Program-made: the position numbers and the translations under genes
Origin: Acetanaerobacterium elongatum
GTDB taxonomy: Bacteria; Bacillota; Clostridia; Oscillospirales; Ruminococcaceae
NCBI RefSeq assembly: GCF_900103835.1
Contig: NZ_FNID01000009.1
Span: 28,169-92,168 of the forward strand
DNA length: 64,000 nucleotides
Direction: 5' to 3'
Part shown: one piece after another, positions 16,735-23,951 of the stretch
How the letters are laid out: every line of letters begins with the position of its first letter
Numbering within the stretch: the first letter of the stretch is position 1
The notes under the pieces: generated by a model
The model's database searches: none
Told to the model about the DNA's origin: nothing
Seen by the model: the letters and a program-made list of their open reading frames with translations, nothing else

Positions 16735-18246
16735 ATGGCTGTTAATTATATCTACCCAGAATACGAAGTAATCCGTAACCCAGACCGCTGCATCGCCTGC
16801 CGTGTGTGCGAGCGCCAGTGCGCCAACGAGGTGCACCGCTACGATGAAGACCTAAAGCGTATGAAGGCCGACGAAACCAAATGCGTAAACTGTCAGCGCT
16901 GCGTTTCGCTCTGCCCCACCCGCGCATTAAAGATTGTTAAAACCGACAATACCTTTAAAGAGAGCGCCAACTGGAGCAACCAGACGATCTCCGAAATCTA
17001 CAAGCAGGCCGAATCGGGCGGCGTACTGCTTTCCTCGATGGGCACCCCCAAGGCCTACCCCGTTTACTGGGATAAGATGCTCATCAACGCCTCGCAGGTA
17101 ACCAACCCCCCCATCGACCCGCTGCGTGAGCCGATGGAAACCCGCACCTTCCTAGGCAAAAAGCCCGACGGCATTGTGCGCGATAAAGACGGTAAGCTTA
17201 AAAACAACCTCACCCCTCAGCTAGAGCTTTCGGTGCCGATTATGTTCTCGGCCATGAGCTACGGCTCCATCAGCTACAACGCGCACGAGAGCCTTGCGCG
17301 CGCCGCGCAGGAGCTGGGCATCTACTACAACACCGGCGAGGGCGGCCTGCATAAGGACTTTTATCAGTACGGCAAAAACACCATCGTTCAGGTAGCCTCC
17401 GGCCGCTTCGGCGTGCACAAGGATTACCTCGAGGCTGCCGCCGCCATCGAAATCAAGATGGGCCAGGGTGCAAAGCCCGGCATCGGCGGGCATCTGCCCG
17501 GTGCCAAGATTGTAGGCGACGTTTCCGCCACCCGCATGATACCCGAGGGTGCCGATGCCATCTCCCCCGCCCCGCACCACGATATCTACTCCATCGAAGA
17601 CCTCCGTCAGCTGGTTTACTCGCTGAAGGAAGCCACCGAGTATAAAAAGCCGGTTATCGTAAAGATTGCTGCGGTTCATAACGTGGCCGCCATCGCCAGC
17701 GGTATTGCCCGAAGCGGCGCCGATATCATCGCCATCGACGGCTTCCGCGGCGGCACGGGCGCTGCGCCCACCCGCATCCGCGATAACGTGGGCATCCCCA
17801 TCGAGCTTGCACTGGCCAACGTAGACGAGCGCCTGCGTCAGGAGGGCATCCGCAACAACGTGTCCATCGTTGTGGGCGGCTCCATCCGCAGCAGCGCCGA
17901 CGTTGTAAAGGCCGTGGCCCTTGGCGCCGACGCGGTATACATCGGCACCGGCGCGCTGCTGGCCCTCGGCTGCCACCTGTGCCGCAGCTGCCATGCGGGC
18001 AAATGCAACTGGGGTATCGCCACCCAGCGCCCCGAGCTTGTAAAGCGCCTAAACCCCGATGTGGGCTACAAGCGTCTGGTAAACCTCATTACCGCGTGGG
18101 ACCACGAGGTAAAGGAGATCATGGGCGGCATGGGCATCAACTCGATTGAAGCATTAAGAGGCAACCGCCTGATGCTCAGAGGCGTAGGCTTAAACGAGAA
18201 AGAGCTGGAGATGCTCGGCATCAAGCATGCGGGCGAGGCGTTCTAA
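16735..18246 (+). CDS. glutamate synthase, FMN/Fe-S synthase subunit
   Basis: 503 residues. The N-terminal 70 residues form a two-cluster ferredoxin domain (CIACRVCERQC and CVNCQRCVSLCP). From about residue 90 it is the GltB FMN-binding TIM barrel: PIMFSAMSYGSIS, GEGGLHKDFYQYG, KPGIGGHLPGAKI, IDGFRGGTGAAPTR and a C-terminal CHLCRSCHAGKCNWGIATQ cysteine segment that binds the 3Fe-4S-type cluster. It makes glutamate from 2-oxoglutarate and the ammonia delivered by the previous subunit. The start follows the previous stop directly, so they are translationally coupled. Confidence 0.93.
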   Translation: MAVNYIYPEYEVIRNPDRCIACRVCERQCANEVHRYDEDLKRMKADETKCVNCQRCVSLCPTRALKIVKTDNTFKESANWSNQTISEIYKQAESGGVLLSSMGTPKAYPVYWDKMLINASQVTNPPIDPLREPMETRTFLGKKPDGIVRDKDGKLKNNLTPQLELSVPIMFSAMSYGSISYNAHESLARAAQELGIYYNTGEGGLHKDFYQYGKNTIVQVASGRFGVHKDYLEAAAAIEIKMGQGAKPGIGGHLPGAKIVGDVSATRMIPEGADAISPAPHHDIYSIEDLRQLVYSLKEATEYKKPVIVKIAAVHNVAAIASGIARSGADIIAIDGFRGGTGAAPTRIRDNVGIPIELALANVDERLRQEGIRNNVSIVVGGSIRSSADVVKAVALGADAVYIGTGALLALGCHLCRSCHAGKCNWGIATQRPELVKRLNPDVGYKRLVNLITAWDHEVKEIMGGMGINSIEALRGNRLMLRGVGLNEKELEMLGIKHAGEAF

Positions 18247-18292
18247 TCTGTCTTTCTTCTGCCCCTGCAACCAACGCAGAAAATGGCCCGCC

Positions 18293-18372
18293 TGTAGGGG
18301 CGAACTGTGTTCGCCCGCAGTTTCACCGGTAGCCGCATGAATACCGCGTGGCATGGGGCGCCTGATAAGGCC
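18293..18372. repeat. palindromic intergenic repeat, type A unit (degenerate right end)
   Basis: Starts TGTAGGGG; the first palindrome has core GGGCGAAC-TGT-GTTCGCCC, then a CACCGGTAGCCGCA spacer, then a second, weaker palindrome GGGCGCC..GGCCC. Confidence 0.65.
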
Positions 18373-18466
18373 CACCCCCAACCCCCTCCCGCATTTTAAG
18401 GCGGATATTGTCCAAGATTTCTTTATGCGGGAGGGGGAAAGATGTTCGGGGGCTTCGCCCCCGAAC
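18371..18466. repeat. intergenic repeat, type C unit (G-rich arm plus hairpin)
   Basis: CCCCCTCCCGCAT (18382-18394) pairs with ATGCGGGAGGGGG (18425-18437); then a nine-pair hairpin GTTCGGGGG-CTTCG-CCCCCGAAC (18444-18466). The complement of 18371-18390 is GGGAGGGGGTTGGGGGTGGG, four G-runs with short loops. Confidence 0.7.
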
Positions 18467-18484
18467 GGGTACCCCCGTATATTC

Positions 18485-18535
18485 ACCGCATTCTGCGGTG
18501 GGATGTAGGGAGCGGCGTCCCCGATGCCCCACGGA
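18485..18535. repeat. intergenic repeat, type D unit
   Basis: ACCGCA-TTC-TGCGGT hairpin followed by GGATGTAGGGAGCGGCGTCC and GATGCCCCACGG; related copies at about 21885, 22227 and 44370 always follow or neighbour a type C unit. Confidence 0.5.
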
Positions 18536-18611
18536 TTTTGAACAGACGTGCGGTGAGGCATAGGGGCGGGGTTCTCCCGCCTGCGGTCTACAACCAAATC
18601 CACGACGGGAA

Positions 18612-18690
18612 TGTAGGGGCGCGCATTGCGCGTCCGCGGTCTCACCGGCAGCCGCAGGAATACCGCGGACGGCCGATGGCCGCCCCTACA
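18612..18690. repeat. intergenic repeat, type A unit, complete
   Basis: Begins TGTAGGGG and ends CCCCTACA. Left palindrome GGCGCGC-ATT-GCGCGTC then CGCGG; spacer TCACCGGCAGCCGCAG; right palindrome GGACGGCC-GAT-GGCCGCCC. The cleanest copy in the window. Confidence 0.75.
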
Positions 18691-18730
18691 AGGGTTATTT
18701 CACATCGGCAGCGGATGAAACGTAAAAGGC

Positions 18731-18755
18731 GGAACGGTCAAGACCGTTCCCTACA
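18731..18755. repeat. intergenic repeat, half unit
   Basis: GGAACGGTC-AA-GACCGTTCC followed by CTACA: the right half of a type A unit without its left partner. The nine-pair stem is perfect. Confidence 0.65.
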
Positions 18756-18814
18756 ATACCGGCAACAAGGTCATTTTTTGCAGTAAGGGATTAAACCGAA
18801 AGGATTTGTTACGA

Positions 18815-19246
18815 ATGAAGCGTATCTACGTCAATGAGAAATGGTGCCTCGGGTGCCATCTTTGCGAATATTACTGCGCTTTTGCCGCCTCCGGCGAGGA
18901 CGACATGGCCAAGGCGCTTAAAGACATTACCATCAACCCGCGCATTAAGATCGAGGAGCAGGGCGACATCTCGTTTGCCGTATCCTGCCGCCACTGTGAC
19001 GAGCCACTTTGCGTAAAGGGCTGCATCACCGGCGCGCTCACGGTGGAAAACGGCGTCATCTCCATCGACCAGAACAAATGCGTGGGCTGCTACACCTGCA
19101 TCCTCTCCTGCCCCTACGGTGCCGTAATGCCTTCAGAAACGGGCGCCGTGCAGAAGTGCGAGCTGTGCACCAAAAACGCCTGCGGCGAGCCCGCGTGCGT
19201 TAAGGGCTGCCCCAACCGCGCAATCGTATTTGAGGAAAGGGGTTAG
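18815..19246 (+). CDS. 4Fe-4S dicluster/ferredoxin-like electron-transfer subunit
   Basis: 143 residues from ATG 18815 (AAAGGA ten bases upstream). Sixteen or more cysteines in four groups: CLGCHLCEYYC, CRHCDEPLCVKGC, CVGCYTCILSCP and CELCTKNACGEPACVKGCP, the arrangement of the four-cluster DmsB/HycB electron-transfer family. Inferred role: pass electrons to the glutamate synthase FMN subunit from the FAD oxidoreductase encoded 5 bp downstream. A 570 bp repeat-filled gap separates it from the synthase subunit, yet order and strand keep it in the same unit. Confidence 0.85.
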   Translation: MKRIYVNEKWCLGCHLCEYYCAFAASGEDDMAKALKDITINPRIKIEEQGDISFAVSCRHCDEPLCVKGCITGALTVENGVISIDQNKCVGCYTCILSCPYGAVMPSETGAVQKCELCTKNACGEPACVKGCPNRAIVFEERG

Positions 19247-19251
19247 GCGAA

Positions 19252-20493
19252 ATGAAGAACTATGTAATACTCGGCAACTCCGCCGCCGCTGTCGGCTGCA
19301 TCGAGGGCATCCGTCAGGTAGATAAAGAGGGTGTCATCACCGTAATCTCGAGCGAGCTGCACCACACCTACTCCCGCCCGCTGATCTCCTACCTTATATA
19401 CGGCAAAACCGACGAGCAGCGCATGAAGTACCGCCCCGACGATTTCTACACGAAAAACGGCGTTACCGCCCTGCTGGGCAAAACCGCCGTGAAGATTGAT
19501 AAAGACTTAAAGAAGGTAATGCTCGACGACGGCAGCGCCGTTGCCTACGACAAGCTGCTGGTTGCCACCGGTTCACGCCCGTTCGTGCCCCCCATGCAGG
19601 GGCTGGAGAAGGTGAAGAACCAGTTTACCTTCATGACGCTCGATTCCGCCAAGGCCCTGCAGGCAGCGCTCACCAAGCAGAGCCGCGTGCTCATCATCGG
19701 CGCGGGCCTAATCGGCTTAAAATGCGCCGAGGGTATTCGCAAAGACGTTGCCTCCATCACGGTGGTAGACCTTGCCGACCGTATCCTCCCCAGCATCCTG
19801 GATACCGAGGGCTCTGCCATGATGCAGCGGCACATTGAAAAAAGCGGCGTTGAGTTTATCTTAGGCGACAGCGTAAAGGAATTCTCCGAGCACTCCGCCG
19901 TTCTAAACAGCGGCAAGACAATAGATTTTGATATTCTGGTGATCGCCGTAGGCGTACGCCCCAACACCGAGCTTGTAAAAGAGGCTGGCGGCGTTGTAAA
20001 CCGCGGCATTGCCACCAACGACCACTGCCAAACCACCCTTGCGGATATCTATGCCGCGGGCGACTGCACCGAGAGCACCGACATCACCGACGACACCGTA
20101 AAGGTGCTGGCGCTTCTGCCCAACGCCTATATGCAGGGCGAGTGCGCGGGTATCAACATGGCGGGCGGCGAAAAGCTGTATAACAAGGCTATCCCCATGA
20201 ACGCCATCGGGTTCTTCGGGCTGCACATCATCACCGCGGGCAGCTACAAGGGCGATGAAACCATCAGCAGGGGCAACGGCAGCTACAAGAAGCTGGTAAC
20301 CAGAGACGGCCTTCTCAAGGGCTACATCCTCATCGGCGAGGTTGCGCGCGCGGGCATCTACACCGCGCTCATCCGCGAGAAAACACCGCTTGATACCATA
20401 GACTTCGACCTGATTAAGGAAAAGCCCCAGCTCATGGCCTTCAGCAAAGCCGACCGTGCGCACAAGCTGGCGGAACACAGCCACAGCCTGTAG
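19252..20493 (+). CDS. FAD-dependent NAD(P)H oxidoreductase of the glutamate synthase operon
   Basis: 413 residues, pyridine nucleotide-disulfide oxidoreductase class I fold, closest in pattern to NADH:rubredoxin reductase or the nitrite reductase flavoprotein. The FAD-binding start is YVILGNSAAAVGCIEGIR, the NAD site VLIIGAGLIGLKCAEGI, the second FAD site DIYAAGDCTE. It lacks the redox-active CxxC or CxxxxC of disulfide reductases, so electrons probably go to the adjacent Fe-S protein. Inferred role: NAD(P)H-oxidising module for the split glutamate synthase. Its stop codon TAG lies inside the TGTAGGGG end of a repeat unit. Confidence 0.88.
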   Translation: MKNYVILGNSAAAVGCIEGIRQVDKEGVITVISSELHHTYSRPLISYLIYGKTDEQRMKYRPDDFYTKNGVTALLGKTAVKIDKDLKKVMLDDGSAVAYDKLLVATGSRPFVPPMQGLEKVKNQFTFMTLDSAKALQAALTKQSRVLIIGAGLIGLKCAEGIRKDVASITVVDLADRILPSILDTEGSAMMQRHIEKSGVEFILGDSVKEFSEHSAVLNSGKTIDFDILVIAVGVRPNTELVKEAGGVVNRGIATNDHCQTTLADIYAAGDCTESTDITDDTVKVLALLPNAYMQGECAGINMAGGEKLYNKAIPMNAIGFFGLHIITAGSYKGDETISRGNGSYKKLVTRDGLLKGYILIGEVARAGIYTALIREKTPLDTIDFDLIKEKPQLMAFSKADRAHKLAEHSHSL

Positions 20494-20611
20494 GGGCGCG
20501 CATTGCGCACCCGCGGTTTCACCGGAAGGCTTGGATTCGATGAGCCGCCAAATGCCCCTGCTTATCGGGAGGTTGTACGGATACCGCGGAAGGCCAATGG
20601 CCTTTCCTACA
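20489..20611. repeat. intergenic repeat, type A unit inside the glutamate synthase operon
   Basis: Left end TGTAGGGG overlaps the stop codon of the preceding gene; core GGGCGCGC-ATT-GCGCACCC; long spacer; right core GGAAGGCC-AAT-GGCCTTTCC and TACA. The spacer is longer (123 bp total) than in the other units. Confidence 0.65.
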
Positions 20612-20671
20612 ATCGTTCCCTGCAAGAAGGGGATGGCGAGAGAAACAACTATTCATGAAGGGAATGGTATT

Positions 20672-21394
20672 ATGAAAATTACTGCAGGGCTTCTGCATTT
20701 TCAGCTTTTAAACGAACAGGTTCGCGAAACAACAGATGCCGAGGTAGTTATCGACAACTGCATCGGGCAGCGGTATATCGGCAGCGGTCTCGGCAATAAG
20801 CACATCACCATCAACGGCGTGCCGGGCAACGCACTGGGGGCCTACTTAAACGGCGCCACCATCGAGGTAAACGGCAACGCACAGGATGCCACCGGCGACA
20901 CCATGAACGACGGGCGCATCATCATCCACGGCTCCTCCGGCGACGCCACCGGCTACGCCATGCGCGGCGGCAGAATCTATGTGCAGGGCAACGCGGGTTA
21001 CCGCGCGGGCATTCACATGAAGGCGTACAAGGAGAAGCTGCCGGTGCTCATCATCGGCGGCAAGGCGGGCAGCTTCCTCGGCGAGTATCAGGCCGGCGGG
21101 CTGATTGTGGTGCTCGGCCTGCGCCAGACGCGCGATAAGGATTACTGCAGCTTCTGCGGCACCGGTATGCACGGCGGCAAGATCTTTCTGCGCACCGATA
21201 CCCCGCCCGAGGGCCTGCCCAAGCAGGTAACCGTGCGCGAGGCAACGGTGGAGGATTTAAACGAAATCGCCCCGTATATCGATGAGTTCTGCGCAGCCTT
21301 CGGCGAGAGCAAGGAAGAGATCATTAAAGAGAAGTTCCTTGTGCTGGTGCCCGACACCAAAAACCCCTACAAGCAGCTTTACACCCACAACTAG
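20672..21394 (+). CDS. glutamate synthase GXGXG (beta-helix) subunit
   Basis: 240 residues from ATG 20672 (GAAGGGAATGGTATT before it); the longer open frame upstream runs through repeat DNA. It is a right-handed beta-helix with repeated G-rich turns (GSGLGNKHITINGVPGNALG, GNAQDATGDTMNDGRIIIHG, GNAGYRAG), corresponding to the C-terminal domain of bacterial GltB, here a separate protein as in archaeal-type enzymes. Structural role: hold the ammonia channel between glutaminase and synthase parts. A CSFCGTGMHGG loop carries two cysteines. Last gene of the five-gene unit. Confidence 0.9.
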   Translation: MKITAGLLHFQLLNEQVRETTDAEVVIDNCIGQRYIGSGLGNKHITINGVPGNALGAYLNGATIEVNGNAQDATGDTMNDGRIIIHGSSGDATGYAMRGGRIYVQGNAGYRAGIHMKAYKEKLPVLIIGGKAGSFLGEYQAGGLIVVLGLRQTRDKDYCSFCGTGMHGGKIFLRTDTPPEGLPKQVTVREATVEDLNEIAPYIDEFCAAFGESKEEIIKEKFLVLVPDTKNPYKQLYTHN

Positions 21395-21420
21395 TTGCTG
21401 TACAATAAAAGGAATTATTC

Positions 21421-21467
21421 AGCGCGGCCATAATACCAGTCTTTTTTCAAGACGGTATAGCCGCGCT
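21421..21467 (+). terminator. terminator of the glutamate synthase operon
   Basis: AGCGCGGC (21421-21428) pairs with GCCGCGCT (21460-21467), with the inner stem ATACC.GTCTT / AAGAC.GGTAT nested inside: a long hairpin followed by GGTATTTAATC. The U-tract is short. Confidence 0.6.
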
Positions 21468-21500
21468 GGTATTTAATCTGACATTAAGGATGATTGACTG

Positions 21501-21830
21501 ATGAAGATTGAGAATGTTCCGTTTTGTACCGTTGATTGGAGTGCCGTCTCCCAGACTGTTCACCCCGGCGTAACCGGAGAGGCAATCTGGAAAACCTTCG
21601 AGATGGGCAATATCCGTGTGCGGATGGTGGAGTATACGCCCGGCTACCTTGCCGACCATTGGTGCAGCCGCGGCCACGTTCTGCTTGTGCTGGAGGGGGA
21701 GCTTGTCACCGAGCTTTCCGACGGGCGCAGTTTTGTTTTAACCGCCGGAATGAGCTATCAGGTGTCTGACGAGCTGAACCCGCACCGCTCCCACACAAAA
21801 AACGGTGCCAAGCTGTTTATCGTAGACTAA
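21501..21830 (+). CDS. small cupin protein (DHCW-motif type)
   Basis: 109 residues, single cupin barrel. Diagnostic block ADHWCSRGHVLLVLEGEL, with His/Cys that could bind a metal, then LSDGRSFVLTAGMSYQVSDELNPHRS. The start ATG follows AAGGATGATTGACTG. The family is annotated as DHCW-motif cupins without known reaction. Stands alone after the glutamate synthase terminator; no obvious link to nitrogen metabolism besides position. Confidence 0.8.
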   Translation: MKIENVPFCTVDWSAVSQTVHPGVTGEAIWKTFEMGNIRVRMVEYTPGYLADHWCSRGHVLLVLEGELVTELSDGRSFVLTAGMSYQVSDELNPHRSHTKNGAKLFIVD

Positions 21831-21884
21831 GATTCTTGCATAAAGCCGGCAGCCACCATGCAGCCTCATCAGCCCCGCAGCAGG

Positions 21885-21916
21885 ATGTAGAGGGCGGCGT
21901 CCCCGGCACCCCGCGG
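21885..21916. repeat. intergenic repeat, type D unit
   Basis: ATGTAGAGGGCGGCGTCC then CGGCACCCCGCGG, resembling the unit at 18500; begins a repeat block of about 480 bp. Confidence 0.45.
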
Positions 21917-21995
21917 TCTGCAACCAAATCCGCGGCGGGAATGTGGGGGGCGATTATCAATCGAACGCAGAATTTCATCAGACTCGCGGCAGAAA

Positions 21996-22073
21996 TGCAG
22001 GGGCGCGCATTGCGCGTCCGCGCTTCTAACACAGCCGCATAATTTCCGCGGAACGGTCAAGACCGTTCCCTAC
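21996..22073. repeat. intergenic repeat, type A unit
   Basis: TGCAGGGG end; core GGCGCGC-ATT-GCGCGTC; spacer with ACAGCCGCATAATT; right core GGAACGGTC-AA-GACCGTTCC and CTAC. Confidence 0.7.
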
Positions 22074-22096
22074 GGCGTTTGCTTCTGCCCTCTCGA

Positions 22097-22193
22097 AACC
22101 TACCCCCAACCCCCTCCCGCAACGGCGCAGACGAAAAATCCAAGCCAACCCATGCGGGAGGGGGAGAAATGTCCGGGGGCTTCGCCCCCGGAC
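22097..22193. repeat. intergenic repeat, type C unit
   Basis: ACCCCCAACCCCCTCCCGC arm, then the complementary GCGGGAGGGGG at 22153-22163 and the hairpin GTCCGGGGG-CTTCG-CCCCCGGAC (22171-22193). Same layout as 18371-18466. Confidence 0.7.
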
Positions 22194-22283
22194 GGATACC
22201 CCCATATATTCGCTGCCCAGCGGCGGGATGTAGGGGGCTGCATCCCTGACGCCCGTGGCCTACAACCGAATCCTCGATGGGGA

Positions 22284-22361
22284 TGTAGGGGCGCTTATTA
22301 AGCGCCCGCGGCTCCTACGCAACCGCAGATAATCCCGTGCGAGGTTGATAACCTCTCCTAC
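22284..22361. repeat. intergenic repeat, type A unit
   Basis: TGTAGGGG end; core GGGCGCTT-ATT-AAGCGCCC then GCGG; right core GAGGTT-GAT-AACCTC then TCCTACA. Confidence 0.7.
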
Positions 22362-22462
22362 AAGGAAAGCCGCGGAATTTATCAGGTCTATCCACATCTG
22401 CGTAACTCGATTCTTTATGCAGAATTTGGCTTTGCACAGTTTATTGTTGAATAAAAAAGTAG

Positions 22463-22546
22463 TATAATACTATCAATAAGTATAAAACCATTGGTGTCTG
22501 CCGGTGGGATTGGGCTTAATAAAAGGGTGCGTCGCGCCCTTTTTTT
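22463..22546 (+). promoter_or_regulatory. promoter and leader hairpin/terminator of the type I glutamine synthetase homologue
   Basis: TATAAT at 22463-22468 with a poor -35. The leader then has a seven-pair hairpin CCATTGG/CCGGTGG around the six-base loop TGTCTG (22488-22507) and an intrinsic terminator AGGGTGC-GTC-GCGCCCT (22524-22540) with seven T, just before the ribosome binding site. Transcription must read through this terminator, so attenuation is likely. The loop does not have the A1/G4 bases of classical ANTAR sites. Confidence 0.55.
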
Positions 22547-22568
22547 GAAAGAAAGGCGTGGATTAGCT

Positions 22569-23891
22569 ATGGACTACACGGCAACCGAGGTTCTGCAGTT
22601 TGTTCGCGAAAACGATGTGAAGTTTATACGGCTTGCGTTCTGCGATGTGTTCGGCACGCTCAAAAACATGTCTATTATGTCGGATGAGCTCTCCAGAGCG
22701 TTTGAACAGGGCATCTTCTTTGACGCATCTGCGGTAAACGGCTTTACCTATGTAGAGGAATCGGAGCTCTGCCTGTTCCCCGACCCCTCCACCCTCTCGG
22801 TGCTGCCGTGGCGCCCGCAGCAGGGCCGCGTGGTGCGCCTGTTCTGCGATATCAAGCACCAGGACGGCTCCCCCTTCGAGGGCGACGGCCGCTATATCCT
22901 GCGCAACGCAATACAAAAGGCCGAGGAGATGGGCTACACCTGCCGCATCGGCTCCGACTGCGAGTTTTATCTGTTCGAGGCCGACGACGACGGCCGCCCC
23001 ACCAAAACGCCGCACGACAGCGCGCGTTATTTCGACGTAGCGCCGCTCGATAAGGGCGAAAATGTGCGGCGCGATATCTGCCTCACCCTGGAGGAGATGG
23101 ATATCAAACCCGAAAGCTCTCATCATGAGATGGGGCCCGGGCAGAACGAGATCGACTTTAAAAGCGGTGCGGCCCTGCGCGCAGCCGATAACTTCGCCAC
23201 CTTCAAATCGGTGGTAAAAACCATGGCCGCGCGAAACGGGCTGTTCGCCTCCTTTATGCCCAAGCCCATCCACGATGAATGCGGCAGCGGGCTGCATATC
23301 AAGATATCGCTGTACAAAAGCGGGTTTAACATCTTTCACAGTGAGCAGGGCGAGATGAGCACCGAGGGTAAATCGTTTATCGCGGGCCTGCTCAAGTATG
23401 CGCGCGAAACCACCATCTTCTTAAATCCGCTCACCAATTCCTACGCACGCCTGTGCAGCCCCGAGGGGTTAAAGTATGTGGGGTGGTCGTCCTCCAGCCT
23501 TTCGCAGATTCTGCGTGTACCGGGCAGCACAAGCCATACCCCTTTTGTAGAGCTGCGCTCCAGCGACCCCTCCTGCAACCCCTACATCGCGTTTGCGCTT
23601 GCGCTGCGCGCGGGGCTTTCGGGCATTGAAAAAAACCTGCCTCTTGCCGACACGCTGCACTATATTCCGTCGCAGGCTAACGTGAAGGTGCCCGAAAACA
23701 AGCTCAGCATCCTGCCCGAATCACTGTTTGAAGCGATTGTAGAAGCACAGAACAGCAGCTTTTTATCTACCGTGCTGCCTGCTAAAACCATCGACAACTT
23801 CCTTATGGCAAAGCGCCGCGAATGGGAAAAGTTCAGCGCGCACACCGATAAAGACGGCATCGAGCGCGATATGTACTTTAATACGATTTAA
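22569..23891 (+). CDS. glutamine synthetase type I homologue, divergent
   Basis: 440 residues from ATG 22569, the length of GSI-alpha. Recognisable: FCDVFGTLKN, GSDCEFYLF (metal Glu), HHEMGPGQNEIDF (two metal Glu), SGLHIKISL (His), NPLTNSYARL (Arg) and VELRSSDPSCNPY. In the stretch corresponding to SARNRSASIRIP of the enteric enzyme it reads SSSSLSQILRVP, so the first two arginines are missing, including the one I take to be the ATP-phosphate-contacting Arg339. It may have weak or altered activity, or act as a regulator. Next gene downstream is an ANTAR antiterminator. Confidence 0.85.
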   Translation: MDYTATEVLQFVRENDVKFIRLAFCDVFGTLKNMSIMSDELSRAFEQGIFFDASAVNGFTYVEESELCLFPDPSTLSVLPWRPQQGRVVRLFCDIKHQDGSPFEGDGRYILRNAIQKAEEMGYTCRIGSDCEFYLFEADDDGRPTKTPHDSARYFDVAPLDKGENVRRDICLTLEEMDIKPESSHHEMGPGQNEIDFKSGAALRAADNFATFKSVVKTMAARNGLFASFMPKPIHDECGSGLHIKISLYKSGFNIFHSEQGEMSTEGKSFIAGLLKYARETTIFLNPLTNSYARLCSPEGLKYVGWSSSSLSQILRVPGSTSHTPFVELRSSDPSCNPYIAFALALRAGLSGIEKNLPLADTLHYIPSQANVKVPENKLSILPESLFEAIVEAQNSSFLSTVLPAKTIDNFLMAKRREWEKFSAHTDKDGIERDMYFNTI

Positions 23892-23951
23892 AACAACAAC
23901 GCGAATCTCTATCGAGATAAGTATACGCTAAAGCGGATTGGTGGTGGTGGT

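Noticed and set aside
17221..17994. 257-codon frame antisense to the glutamate synthase subunit
   Set aside because: Shadow of a certain gene; Ala/Gly/Asp-rich with no family pattern.
18190..18645. Open frames through the repeat blocks (also at 20456, 21817, 43959)
   Set aside because: They read through hairpin repeats; the real genes start downstream at 20672 and elsewhere with ribosome binding sites.
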